Shown here piece after piece: positions 50,491 to 58,221 of a DNA stretch of 64,000 nt. How positions within the stretch are numbered: the first letter of the stretch is position 1; every line of letters starts with the position of its first letter. Under the pieces are notes generated by a model. The model worked only from the letters and a program-made list of their open reading frames with translations, searched no databases and was not told the origin of the DNA. The position numbers and the translations under genes are program-made. Location of the stretch: the NCBI GenBank assembly GCA_964367935.1, contig CAYIYZ010000001.1, positions 124,001 through 188,000 of the forward strand, given 5' to 3'. Source of the DNA: Scatomorpha sp964367935 (GTDB lineage: Bacteria > Bacillota > Clostridia > Oscillospirales > Oscillospiraceae).

Positions 50491-50524
50491 AAACGGGAGG
50501 AGCATAAGAACGCTCCTCCCGTTT
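50491..50524 (-). terminator. Terminator after ccdA
   Basis: AAACGGGAGGAGC/GCTCCTCCCGTTT, perfect 13-bp stem with an 8-nt loop, 13 bp past the minus-strand stop. Confidence 0.86.
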
Positions 50525-50537
50525 ATCGCATTGATAT

Positions 50538-51227
50538 TTAAAATGCCAAATAGAACATATAAAAACCTATAAGTGACATCGCAACACCCATGACGATTTT
50601 AAGTGTGCTGCTAACCTTGCCGTAACGCTCGCTCTGCGACAGCTTCTGCACAAAGCCTATGGACGTACCGCAGATGACGGCGAGTATGCCGTGCCCTATA
50701 GAATAGAGCAGAAGTAAGAGCACACCCCAGAGTAAACTGCCCTTACCCGCAACGACGGCAAGCAAGGCAATGAGTACGGGCGTCGAGCAAGGCGAGGAGA
50801 ACACTCCGCCGAGTATGCCGGCTATGAGTGCCCCTAAATAGCCTCTTTTCGTGTTCTTCGACACGAGGTAACTCGAGGGAATGATTTGGTATATTTCAAA
50901 GGTCTGCAATGCCATAAGTAGCATGAGCACGCCCAAGAACAAGTACCACCAAGTCGCCTGTGTGCCTATAAGTCCGCCGGCAATCGTAGCTATGACACCC
51001 AAAGCCGTGAACGTAATCGCCGAGCCGAGCGCAAAGGTGATCGAGAGTGAAAAAGCACGCTTTGTCGTCTTTTCACCTGTACCGCCCACGTAGCCGACAA
51101 CAAGCGGAACGCTCGAGAGCGCACAGGGCGTGAACGAGGTCAGTATGCCCGCAACAAATGCTAAAAGCGGCGCCACCCAAGTGCTCTCGATAATGAGTTT
51201 AGAGATAGACTCGAGCATGGCATCCAC
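50538..51227 (-). CDS. ccdA: CcdA/DsbD-like thiol-disulfide membrane transporter
   Basis: A 229-aa membrane protein with six helices. The two redox Cys lie in the pseudo-symmetric motifs SFTPCALSSVPL (helix 1) and VFSSPCSTPVLIAL (helix 4). CcdA carries electrons from cytoplasmic thioredoxin to extracytoplasmic thiol proteins. The lipid-anchored or membrane-tethered thioredoxin-like partner is encoded directly upstream with no gap, consistent with an extracytoplasmic disulfide-reduction pathway. Confidence 0.92.
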   Translation of the reverse strand: MDAMLESISKLIIESTWVAPLLAFVAGILTSFTPCALSSVPLVVGYVGGTGEKTTKRAFSLSITFALGSAITFTALGVIATIAGGLIGTQATWWYLFLGVLMLLMALQTFEIYQIIPSSYLVSKNTKRGYLGALIAGILGGVFSSPCSTPVLIALLAVVAGKGSLLWGVLLLLLYSIGHGILAVICGTSIGFVQKLSQSERYGKVSSTLKIVMGVAMSLIGFYMFYLAF

Positions 51228-51779
51228 TTACTCCACCCCCATATCGGCAAGGATAGTGTACATCTGCTCCTCGGTCAGGCCACCTTGATGCGTGGTGTAA
51301 ATGTGCTCGCCCGTGTCCTTATCAGCATATTTCAGAAACTCTATGCCCAAGCCCTCCGAGGGCTCATAGGGTGTCCCGTCGGCATTTATAAAGAGCTGAG
51401 TCGGTATGACCTGCACGGGAAAGCCCGTAGCGGCATCCGTATTCTCCCAAACATCCACGAACTGTACCAAGGCCTTGCCCTGCATGTCGGCATTGACCGC
51501 CACCAAAACAGGCTCCATCTCCTTACAAGGCACACATTCATCCGCTCCGAAGTCCAAGATAATGGGCAGTCCCTCCGCCTTCATGGCAGTCAAATCCACG
51601 CTGTCTATAACGAGCGGATACTCCAACGCCTCAGCCTCCTGATCTTCCGAACTCGTACCTTCCCCTGCGCCCTGCGGCAAAGCGGAAGGTGTCTCTTGAT
51701 TTTGTACGAACCAAATACCGAACACAATGGCAACCATAGCTATCGGTACAATTATTTTTGCTATCTTACTATTTGACAT
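51228..51779 (-). CDS. Membrane-tethered thioredoxin-like protein
   Basis: A 183-aa protein with an uncleaved N-terminal helix (about 8-24) and an extracytoplasmic thioredoxin fold. The active site is CVPC in FGADECVPCKEMEP and the cis-Pro is in VIPTQLFIN. It likely receives electrons from CcdA (next gene) and reduces disulfides of exported proteins or cytochrome precursors. GGAGACACAGCC precedes ATG 51779. Confidence 0.9.
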   Translation of the reverse strand: MSNSKIAKIIVPIAMVAIVFGIWFVQNQETPSALPQGAGEGTSSEDQEAEALEYPLVIDSVDLTAMKAEGLPIILDFGADECVPCKEMEPVLVAVNADMQGKALVQFVDVWENTDAATGFPVQVIPTQLFINADGTPYEPSEGLGIEFLKYADKDTGEHIYTTHQGGLTEEQMYTILADMGVE

Positions 51780-51870
51780 GGCTGTGTCTCCTTTTTTGTA
51801 ATGTCTATATTATACATGTTTCTCGTAACAAAGCAATGAATAAATTAAAAATTTTTGATTTATTGGAAAT

Positions 51871-51903
51871 AAAAAATAACGCAGTACAGTACTGCGTTAT
51901 TTT
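51871..51903. terminator. Left copy of a duplicated terminator hairpin
   Basis: AATAACGCAGTAC/GTACTGCGTTATT palindrome; the 33-bp block is repeated exactly at 52108-52140. It lies in the 372-bp gap between the thioredoxin start and the YczE-like stop and follows no plus-strand gene. Confidence 0.75.
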
Positions 51904-51904
51904 G

Positions 51905-52107
51905 CAGCTTGTCAAAAAAGTCATGGCAACAAACTCTCGTCCTTTGCCGAGCAAAGATTTTTCTAAAATCACGGCGAGTTGCCTGGTCTGATTTTAGAAA
52001 AATGTTAGATTTTATCGGCGGCGGGGCGTGTACACGCCTCCGATTCCGCTCGAGGCTCGCAAGCCGAGAACCCCATTTTGGCGAAAAACCTGTTTTTCGA
52101 CAGTCTA
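51905..52107. repeat. Terminator-flanked hairpin element (copy C)
   Basis: 203 bp from CAGCTTGTCAAAAAAGTC to CGAAAAACCTGTTTTTCG-ACAGTCTA. It closely matches copies A and B, with hairpin arms TTTTTCTAAAATCA/TGATTTTAGAAAAA. The TCGGCGGCG/CGCCTCCGA stem differs from the others by one compensated pair (T-A to G-C) and one uncompensated change. Short frames inside it are spurious. Confidence 0.88.
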
Positions 52108-52140
52108 AAAAAATAACGCAGTACAGTACTGCGTTATTTT
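52108..52140 (-). terminator. Terminator after the YczE-like gene (right copy)
   Basis: Identical 33-bp block to 51871-51903, 11 bp from the minus-strand stop of the YczE-like gene. Confidence 0.8.
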
Positions 52141-52151
52141 TATCGTATCGT

Positions 52152-52817
52152 TTAGTTGTTTTTCGCTGTCTGCGGCTCGGTTTTCTTGAATTTATCGAGC
52201 ATCTTCATGATAACACCCATGACAGGTGCAATCAAAAACGCAGATACGAGAGTGCCCAGTCCTATGCTGCCAAAACCGCCTGTGAATATTAGGCAAATAC
52301 CGGTTGAAAATGCAGCCATGCACAAGTCACAGATAATCTTTATCTTCGGGAATTCCTTGCCGGTCTTCGTCGCTATCGCCGCTACAAAGCCCTCGTTTGA
52401 CTGATACATGATATTTGCACGCACATATAGGCTTAGTCCCAAAGCTATGATTACAATACTGATAAGCAGCATAATAACTTTAATAACTATACTCTCTATG
52501 GAGAGCGCGAGTACGTCGAGTACTATATAGTTTGCGGTAGACGTCAACAGTCCGAAAGCGAAGCTGACGGGCACCTGCAAGAGGTAGGACATTTTAAAGT
52601 CCTTTCTGCCGTATATAAAAAACTGCAAGAGCACCAAGCTGCACTGCCAACCTATGGTAACTATGCCCATATCTATACCCGTTACGAGTGTGATACTGTA
52701 GGGCACAGACGATACCGGCGACACCCCTAAGTTTGCGGCAATGGCAAAAGCAACACCCAGTGCGAGTATAAACAGTCCCGCTAAATATTGCACCATACGA
52801 CCTACTGTAATCTTCAT
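52152..52817 (-). CDS. YczE/YitT-like membrane protein
   Basis: A 221-aa membrane protein with about five to six helices. The opening GLFILALGVAFAIAANLGVSPVSSVPYSI and central GLSLYVRANI patterns resemble the YczE/YyaS-YitT-like family. No biochemical role is established for most members. It has its own promoter (52850-52878) and diverges from a DtxR-family gene, so it could be metal-regulated; that is inference from position. Confidence 0.75.
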   Translation of the reverse strand: MKITVGRMVQYLAGLFILALGVAFAIAANLGVSPVSSVPYSITLVTGIDMGIVTIGWQCSLVLLQFFIYGRKDFKMSYLLQVPVSFAFGLLTSTANYIVLDVLALSIESIVIKVIMLLISIVIIALGLSLYVRANIMYQSNEGFVAAIATKTGKEFPKIKIICDLCMAAFSTGICLIFTGGFGSIGLGTLVSAFLIAPVMGVIMKMLDKFKKTEPQTAKNN

Positions 52818-52849
52818 CTCTTTCCTCCCAAAAAACGAAATTAAGCATC

Positions 52850-52878
52850 ATTATACAGGAATTAAGTCTTTGTTACAA
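52850..52878 (-). promoter_or_regulatory. Promoter of the YczE-like gene
   Basis: On the minus strand TTGTAA (52873-52878), 17-bp spacer, TATAAT (52850-52855). Confidence 0.78.
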
Positions 52879-52946
52879 GCATTTTGTTATTTTTATGCTA
52901 TTATGTGCTATAATGTGGAGTAAACAAGTATTAACCGCTCTTGCTT

Positions 52947-52965
52947 TATATGACTTTGTCATATA
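52947..52965. promoter_or_regulatory. Palindromic operator candidate between yczE-like and dtxR genes
   Basis: TATATGAC-TTT-GTCATATA, a perfect 8-bp inverted repeat, 15 bp upstream of the dtxR -35 hexamer. Size and AT-rich outer arms would suit a dimeric metalloregulator. Confidence 0.6.
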
Positions 52966-52979
52966 ATTGGTTCATCCAC

Positions 52980-53008
52980 TTGACCCTGTGCGGTGTATAG
53001 GGTATACT
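52980..53008 (+). promoter_or_regulatory. Promoter of the DtxR-family gene
   Basis: TTGACC (52980-52985), 17-bp spacer, TATACT (53003-53008), 23 bp before the start codon with GAGGAGGG between. Confidence 0.82.
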
Positions 53009-53031
53009 TAAATGAGTGAGGAGGGATAATT

Positions 53032-53400
53032 ATGCGAGTATTGGAGTCATCTGAAAATTATTTAGAGACTGTGCACATGCTATCCAAAAAGAAGGGTTAT
53101 GTTCGATCTGTGGATGTAGCAAACGAGCTCGGCTTCTCTAAGGCAAGTGTGAGTGTTGCGATGAAGCAACTGCGTGAAAACGAATATCTAGCGGTGGACG
53201 AGTACGGTCATATAAATCTTTTACCTAAGGGGTTGGCTATAGCCGAGAAGATGTATGAGCGTCATCTTCTGCTTGAAAGTCTGCTTGTGCGTTTGGGTGT
53301 GCCCACCGAAATAGCCGCAAAGGACGCATGTAAGATAGAACACGTAATAAGCGAGGAAACCTTCGCAGCAATCAAAGATTTCTATTCAAATCTCAAATAG
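53032..53400 (+). CDS. DtxR/MntR-family metal-dependent repressor
   Basis: A 122-aa two-domain regulator lacking the SH3-like third domain. Winged helix (ENYLETVHMLSKKKG, VDVANELGFSKASVSVAMKQL) and dimerisation helices with candidate metal ligands: Glu near residue 8, His in YERHLLLE, Cys and Glu-His in DACKIEHVIS. Cys at the position where MntR has Glu resembles the iron-type DtxR site more than MntR. It probably represses metal-uptake genes when Fe2+ or Mn2+ is sufficient; none lie in the window. Confidence 0.9.
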   Translation: MRVLESSENYLETVHMLSKKKGYVRSVDVANELGFSKASVSVAMKQLRENEYLAVDEYGHINLLPKGLAIAEKMYERHLLLESLLVRLGVPTEIAAKDACKIEHVISEETFAAIKDFYSNLK

Positions 53401-53419
53401 AAAATTAAGCGTATAATTT

Positions 53420-53448
53420 AAGGTCACGACTTTTGTCGTGACCTTTTT
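53420..53448. terminator. Terminator between dtxR and dnaI
   Basis: AAGGTCACGAC/GTCGTGACCTT, perfect 11-bp stem with TTTT loop, then T tract; shared by convergent genes. Confidence 0.87.
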
Positions 53449-53451
53449 GTA

Positions 53452-54450
53452 TTAACCTTTGAGTGTTCTGATGTCACGCCCTGCAAAGGGCAAGGTTTGA
53501 AATTCACCTTCTAAGCGTGAGCAAATTTGTGTGGTATAGCGCTTACGCATATCATCTACGCTCATATTCGTGCTGATGATAGTCTTTTTACCCCTTGTGA
53601 GCCTTGTATTGACTATGGTGTATAAGGCTGAGGTGAAGAAGCTGTTCTGCATCTCCGTACCTAAGTCATCGAGGATAAAAAGGTCGCAATCGAGAAAGTG
53701 CTCGACACGTTCGTCTGCCTCACCTGCCTCCTCGGAATCACGTGAGAATTTCTGTGCTTCAAAGGCCTCGAAAGCGGCGGTGGCAGATTCATATCCCACG
53801 GTAAAGCCCTTTCCGGCGAGCACCCTCGCTATACAGGCGGACAGAAAAGTCTTACCCAAGCCCGTTCCGCCCCTAAACAGGAGGCTGGGCGAATTTTTTC
53901 CAAAGTTGTCGGCATAAGACTTGCAAATATCGAAAACCACTGACATCTGCTCACGAGCCGTGTTGCCGGCAGTATCACGCTCATTCGGGTATAAGCTGAG
54001 GTTAAAACTCTCAAAGCTCTCGTCGCCATAGCGGAGCAGTCCCGAAAGCTCCTTATTTATTTCCTGTGCGATAATCTCCTTAAGACAAGTGCAATGAGCG
54101 TTTTCGTAGCGCCCACTGTCCTTACAAAGGGCACATGAGTGTTGTACGTCCGTATAGTCAGAGGCGTAACCTCTGCCCCTCAGTATATCCGCACGCTCTT
54201 TTTGCAGACGCAGGTTCTCCGCCTCTATGTGCGCCACATGCTGTGCCGCTTTCTCTCCACCGCCTATGGATACGCCAAAAAGCTCCGTCATCTGTCGCCT
54301 AAGCTCCAAGTCAATTTCACGTATCCTCGGGAAGCGTGCATATATTTCCGCCTCACGCCTTGTGCTGAGGCTCTCAGCTCTGCGGCGCCTGTCCTCCAGT
54401 ACACTTCGCGCCCTCGCTATAAGAGCAGTCCTGTGCGACAAGCTCCTCAC
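53452..54450 (-). CDS. dnaI: Helicase loader DnaI/DnaC-like AAA+ ATPase
   Basis: A 332-aa loader. The N-terminal part (about 1-130) is helical with a zinc-type Cys cluster (CALCKDSG, CTC); the AAA+ domain has Walker A FRGGTGLGKTFLSA, Walker B LFILDDLGTEM, sensor 1 ISTNMS and the Arg finger region CSRLEGEF. It loads the DnaB/DnaC replicative helicase with DnaD. The GTG start overlaps the dnaD stop by GTGA. Confidence 0.93.
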   Translation of the reverse strand: MRSLSHRTALIARARSVLEDRRRRAESLSTRREAEIYARFPRIREIDLELRRQMTELFGVSIGGGEKAAQHVAHIEAENLRLQKERADILRGRGYASDYTDVQHSCALCKDSGRYENAHCTCLKEIIAQEINKELSGLLRYGDESFESFNLSLYPNERDTAGNTAREQMSVVFDICKSYADNFGKNSPSLLFRGGTGLGKTFLSACIARVLAGKGFTVGYESATAAFEAFEAQKFSRDSEEAGEADERVEHFLDCDLFILDDLGTEMQNSFFTSALYTIVNTRLTRGKKTIISTNMSVDDMRKRYTTQICSRLEGEFQTLPFAGRDIRTLKG

Positions 54451-55376
54451 CCCTTTCCGTCTTTAACCATGTCATAAATCTTCATAAGACCTTCAAGCCC
54501 GACATCACTTGTCTCAGCTTGTGCATCGCCCTGTATAGGTGGCCTGCGCTTTGTTCCATCGCCCTTTTCTATATCCTCGGCACTGTGCAGACCCTTCTTG
54601 TGCCAGCTCTGCACGATTTTATTCATGTACGGCCAGCGCAGTGAGCCTGTGTTCGTCACCGTACGGTCATAAGCTATCTCCAGTGCCTCGACGCCAAATC
54701 CCATGTCCAACCAAGTGCTGAGATGCTTTTGCTCCGTGGCGGTCAAGTCCCTGTCCCTTATGCCAAATGAGTTTTTAAGCGTCGAAATCCTGTCGCGCCT
54801 CTGCTCAGCACGTTTTATAAAGTCCTCTGCCGCCTCTAAGCTCATTATCTCCGAGTTCGCCCAGAAATACGCCTCACGTTCAATGGCACGCATGTTGGGG
54901 TTACGTCCGGCGCCGTAGCGAGCACGTGCCTCGTCTACACAGTGATTTATAAGTAAAATGATAAGCTCGGCGGTCATGCCGAGATAATCGTAGATCCCAA
55001 AAAGTGTGCGCAGGTCATTGCCCGAGAGCGCACGACCTAAAAGACGCTCCGTCTCACGCACCAAATGCTGGAACATTAGATCTGTGTCCGAGCGTTTTTC
55101 TATATCCTCTGCGTCATAGTGCGGTATTTCGTCCGAGGGCACGTGTCGCACTCTCCCGTCTATGAGTTTAGCGTCCGAGAGCTTCGCCAATGCGGCGTGA
55201 AAGCGAGCGGCAGACATACCGAGTGCCTCTGCGAGTATGTTAGGCGGCTGTGACCCATGTCTTAATAGTCGTATGTAAACGAGGGCGCAGTCCCCGTCTT
55301 TAAGCTCTAATAGCTTGTCCGCATCACTGTGTGTCAGGGCACAGAGCTCTGTACTCAGTTTTATTTTGTCTTTCAT
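54447..55376 (-). CDS. dnaD: DnaD-domain replication initiation protein
   Basis: A 309-aa protein with an N-terminal winged helix (about 15-75) and two DnaD-like C-terminal helical domains; the second has the diagnostic YMNKIVQSWHKKGLH (about 265-280). It remodels DNA and recruits the helicase loader encoded next. ATG 55376 is preferred to a longer frame at 55433. Its upstream ribosome-binding site is weak. Confidence 0.9.
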   Translation of the reverse strand: MKDKIKLSTELCALTHSDADKLLELKDGDCALVYIRLLRHGSQPPNILAEALGMSAARFHAALAKLSDAKLIDGRVRHVPSDEIPHYDAEDIEKRSDTDLMFQHLVRETERLLGRALSGNDLRTLFGIYDYLGMTAELIILLINHCVDEARARYGAGRNPNMRAIEREAYFWANSEIMSLEAAEDFIKRAEQRRDRISTLKNSFGIRDRDLTATEQKHLSTWLDMGFGVEALEIAYDRTVTNTGSLRWPYMNKIVQSWHKKGLHSAEDIEKGDGTKRRPPIQGDAQAETSDVGLEGLMKIYDMVKDGKG

Positions 55377-55456
55377 ATTATAGCATCGAGCCCCCGTTTT
55401 TAGCGTTGTTGGAGTAGGTTTTACACCCACCACACCATTATATCATTATTTTAGAC

Positions 55457-55486
55457 TTGAAGCAAGACGCTGTTGTGTGTTATAAT
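55457..55486 (+). promoter_or_regulatory. Promoter of the U32-maf-mreCD-mrdA run
   Basis: TTGAAG (55457-55462), 18-bp spacer, TATAAT (55481-55486). A GGGCGACC/GGTCGCCC hairpin begins 6 bp later and would form the very 5' end of the transcript. Confidence 0.72.
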
Positions 55487-55487
55487 C

Positions 55488-55513
55488 GTAGGGGCGACCC
55501 TGCGTGGTCGCCC
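55488..55513. repeat. GTAGGGGCG palindrome unit in the U32 gene leader
   Basis: GTAG followed by GGGCGACC-6 nt-GGTCGCCC. Same family as at 2378, 32033, 38771 and 46439. Confidence 0.7.
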
Positions 55514-55559
55514 GAAAAATTTAGTTTAACTTTCAATTATTTAGTGGAAGAGTGAGCGG

Positions 55560-57635
55560 ATGCTTGAGATTTCGGTACCCGTACGTTCCGCCGAGGACAT
55601 AGTAGCGGCGGTACAGAGCGGGGCGGATTCAGTGTACTTGAGAATATGCGGCGGCTTACCGCCTGAGCTTTCGGAGGAAGACTATGAAAAGTCCCTCCGC
55701 TATTGTCGTGTTCGGGGCTGCAAGGTATACATTGAGTTTGACAGTTATGCCACTGATACGGACATGGCGGAATTTAGGCGTCGAGCAATACAAGCGGCGG
55801 AGTTGGGAGCGGACGCTCTGGTATTACAGGATGTGGGCCTTGCGAGGTTTCTGCGTCAGTGTCTGCCCGACATGCCGCTATACGGCGGCGACCGTTTGGG
55901 CATACAGACCGTCTCCTGCATATCGGCACTTACGGAAATCGGTTTTAAGCGACTGCGTCTGCCTGCCGAGATGAGTGCCGCTGAGATAGAGAAGGCATGT
56001 GGAGCGACTACAGCGGAGCTTGAGGTAACGGTGTTCGGCGGCGTGTGTCTATCGAGGCGTGGTCTGTGTTACATGAGTGCTATGAGTGCAAAGAGCAGTG
56101 CGAATAGGGGCGCTTGCAACAGCATGTGCAAAGAGCCGTATAGTTTGGGCGGTCTGCGTGATGCGGAGCGACCGCTCGTCATGGCGCAAGCTGATTTGCT
56201 CGAACATGTACAGCAATTGGAGCGTATGGGCATAGTTTCCTTACGCATAGGCGAGAGTGTCGGGCGTTCTGAGTGGAAAGCTTTGCTGTGCGCTTTACTT
56301 AAGGAGAGTGTGCGTGAGTCACGTGAGCCTAAGCTTGATGAGCTTGGGCGTGTGGAGCTTGCTTTTTCCGACAGGAGCTTGAGTGATGCATATTTCATGG
56401 GTGAGCACGACAGAGTTTTCGAGACTTTTGACACAGAGCCTTTGGACAGTAAGCGCCTCATGACAGAGATGCGTCGCAGTTATGAGACCGGCGAGTTGCG
56501 CCGAGTGGGCGTGGAATTTTTCGTGTTGGCACAGCATAATAAGCCCTTGAATGTGGCTGTTATAGATACTGCGGGCAACAAAGCGGTGCAACGTGCGGGT
56601 CGCTTGACGGAGAGTAGAGGTCACAGTTTATCCGAGGGCATGATAAACGATGCTTTTTATAAGACTGTTGGAACGCCGTTTGAGTGCGAGGCTGTGAATA
56701 TACGTTTGGAGCCGAATCTCATTTGTCCGCCTGAAGGCTATTTGGATGGCTTGCGGCACAAGTTATTGCGTGAACTTGCGAAAAAAAGGTCACAAATACG
56801 GCGAGTGAACGTCCAAAGTGCGCCGTCGAAGCCTGTGTCGGTGTCGCCTGATGCTAAGATAAAGAGGATCTTCCAGATAAGCAAAGCGGAGCAACTTTCT
56901 GAAGGTCTTGCGCTTCTGGGCGCAGATATGTTGTATATACCCTTAGAGCTTTGTGAGACGGTCGGCGAACAGCTTGAGCTGTTTCGTGCGCAGGGTACGG
57001 ACATCGCAGTGATCTTGCCTAAACTTATCAGAGATTGCGATGTAAGCTCTGTGCGTGCACGTTTGAGTGCTGCAAGTGCCATGGGCATAAAGACGGCGGT
57101 CGTCGGTAACTTCGGGCATATAGGCTATGCGAAGGCTGAGGGTATGGCTGTGCGAGGCGACTTTGAGCTTGGCATCTATAATTCCTATGCGACCTCGCTG
57201 GTGTCGGAAGCGGATCTTGTTTCGTTTACGGCACATCCTGAGTTACGTTTATCGCAGATCCGAAATTTGTCTAAGCCTGCGGAGCTTGAGTTTATAGTGT
57301 ATGGGCGTTTACCTGTCATGGTAACGGAACATTGTTTGTTAAAGCGCAGTACGGGCAGGTGCAAGTTGGGTAAGGGCGGTACATTGTCTGATGCGCACGG
57401 AATTACGTACCCCATAGCCTGCACACCGGAGCATGGGAATATCATATATCACAGCTTAAAGCTGTATGTTGCGGACAGGCACACAGACTATGAGAGCGCC
57501 GGCATAAGTGCTACACGCCTTATTTTCACTACGGAGAGTGAGCGTGAGTGCATAGAGACGGCAGAAGGTGCGATAGGTCGCAGTGGCTATAGGCCTAACG
57601 GCCTGACACGCGGACTCTACTACAAGGGGGTATAA
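55560..57635 (+). CDS. U32-family peptidase-like protein
   Basis: A 691-aa protein. The N-terminal TIM-barrel half has the GADSVYLR and LGADALVLQDVG motifs and the four-Cys cluster region VCLSRRGLCYMS ... ANRGACNSMCKEPY that binds an Fe-S cluster in U32 enzymes. The C-terminal half contains a second barrel-like segment with YGRLPVMVTEHC. U32 proteins include tRNA/rRNA hydroxylation factors (TrhP, RlhA) and prephenate-independent UbiU/V, so RNA modification is more likely than proteolysis. ATG 55560 follows GAGTGAGCGG. Confidence 0.9.
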   Translation: MLEISVPVRSAEDIVAAVQSGADSVYLRICGGLPPELSEEDYEKSLRYCRVRGCKVYIEFDSYATDTDMAEFRRRAIQAAELGADALVLQDVGLARFLRQCLPDMPLYGGDRLGIQTVSCISALTEIGFKRLRLPAEMSAAEIEKACGATTAELEVTVFGGVCLSRRGLCYMSAMSAKSSANRGACNSMCKEPYSLGGLRDAERPLVMAQADLLEHVQQLERMGIVSLRIGESVGRSEWKALLCALLKESVRESREPKLDELGRVELAFSDRSLSDAYFMGEHDRVFETFDTEPLDSKRLMTEMRRSYETGELRRVGVEFFVLAQHNKPLNVAVIDTAGNKAVQRAGRLTESRGHSLSEGMINDAFYKTVGTPFECEAVNIRLEPNLICPPEGYLDGLRHKLLRELAKKRSQIRRVNVQSAPSKPVSVSPDAKIKRIFQISKAEQLSEGLALLGADMLYIPLELCETVGEQLELFRAQGTDIAVILPKLIRDCDVSSVRARLSAASAMGIKTAVVGNFGHIGYAKAEGMAVRGDFELGIYNSYATSLVSEADLVSFTAHPELRLSQIRNLSKPAELEFIVYGRLPVMVTEHCLLKRSTGRCKLGKGGTLSDAHGITYPIACTPEHGNIIYHSLKLYVADRHTDYESAGISATRLIFTTESERECIETAEGAIGRSGYRPNGLTRGLYYKGV

Positions 57636-57637
57636 TC

Positions 57638-58219
57638 GTGAATATAGTGTTGGCATCGGGTTCACCGAGGCGCTCTGAACTGTTAGAGATGTTGGGAGTG
57701 CGCAATTTCATAAAGGACATACCATGCGGAGCGGAGGTTGTCGCCGAGGGCGCAAGTCCCGAGGAGGCGGTTTTATCGCTTGCGAGCCAGAAGGCACGTG
57801 AGGTGGTTTCGAGGCAGGGTGCTGAGGATATAATAATAGCGGCGGATACACTTGTAGAGTGTGACGGCGAGATTTTGGGTAAGCCGCATGATACAGCGGA
57901 CGCGACACGAATCCTTAAAATGCTCTCGGGACGGGAACATAGGGTTTATACGGGCGTCTGTGTAATAAAGGGCGAGCTTGAGCTTTTAAAGAGCGAGTGT
58001 ACGATTGTGCGTTTTCGCACATTAACGGACGAGGATATACATTCATATATATCGACGGGCGAGCCTATGGATAAAGCCGGTGCGTATGGCGCACAGGGCA
58101 AGGGCAGTCTGTTTGTCAAAGGCATAGAGGGCGACTTTTTCAATGTAATGGGCTTACCGCTCTGTCTGTTGGGTGAAATGCTAAGCAGGCTTGGCTTAGA
58201 TCTTATGTCGGGAGTGTAG
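57638..58219 (+). CDS. maf: Maf-family nucleotide pyrophosphatase
   Basis: A 193-aa house-cleaning NTP pyrophosphatase with the Maf signature LASGSPRRSELLEMLG, the Glu/Lys pocket around SQKAREV, IIAADTLVECDGEILGKP and YGAQGKGSLFVKGIEGDF. It hydrolyses dTTP/UTP and modified nucleotides. Starts GTG 57638 two bases after the U32 stop. Maf commonly precedes mreBCD; here mreB is missing between maf and mreC. Confidence 0.95.
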   Translation: MNIVLASGSPRRSELLEMLGVRNFIKDIPCGAEVVAEGASPEEAVLSLASQKAREVVSRQGAEDIIIAADTLVECDGEILGKPHDTADATRILKMLSGREHRVYTGVCVIKGELELLKSECTIVRFRTLTDEDIHSYISTGEPMDKAGAYGAQGKGSLFVKGIEGDFFNVMGLPLCLLGEMLSRLGLDLMSGV

Positions 58220-58221
58220 GT

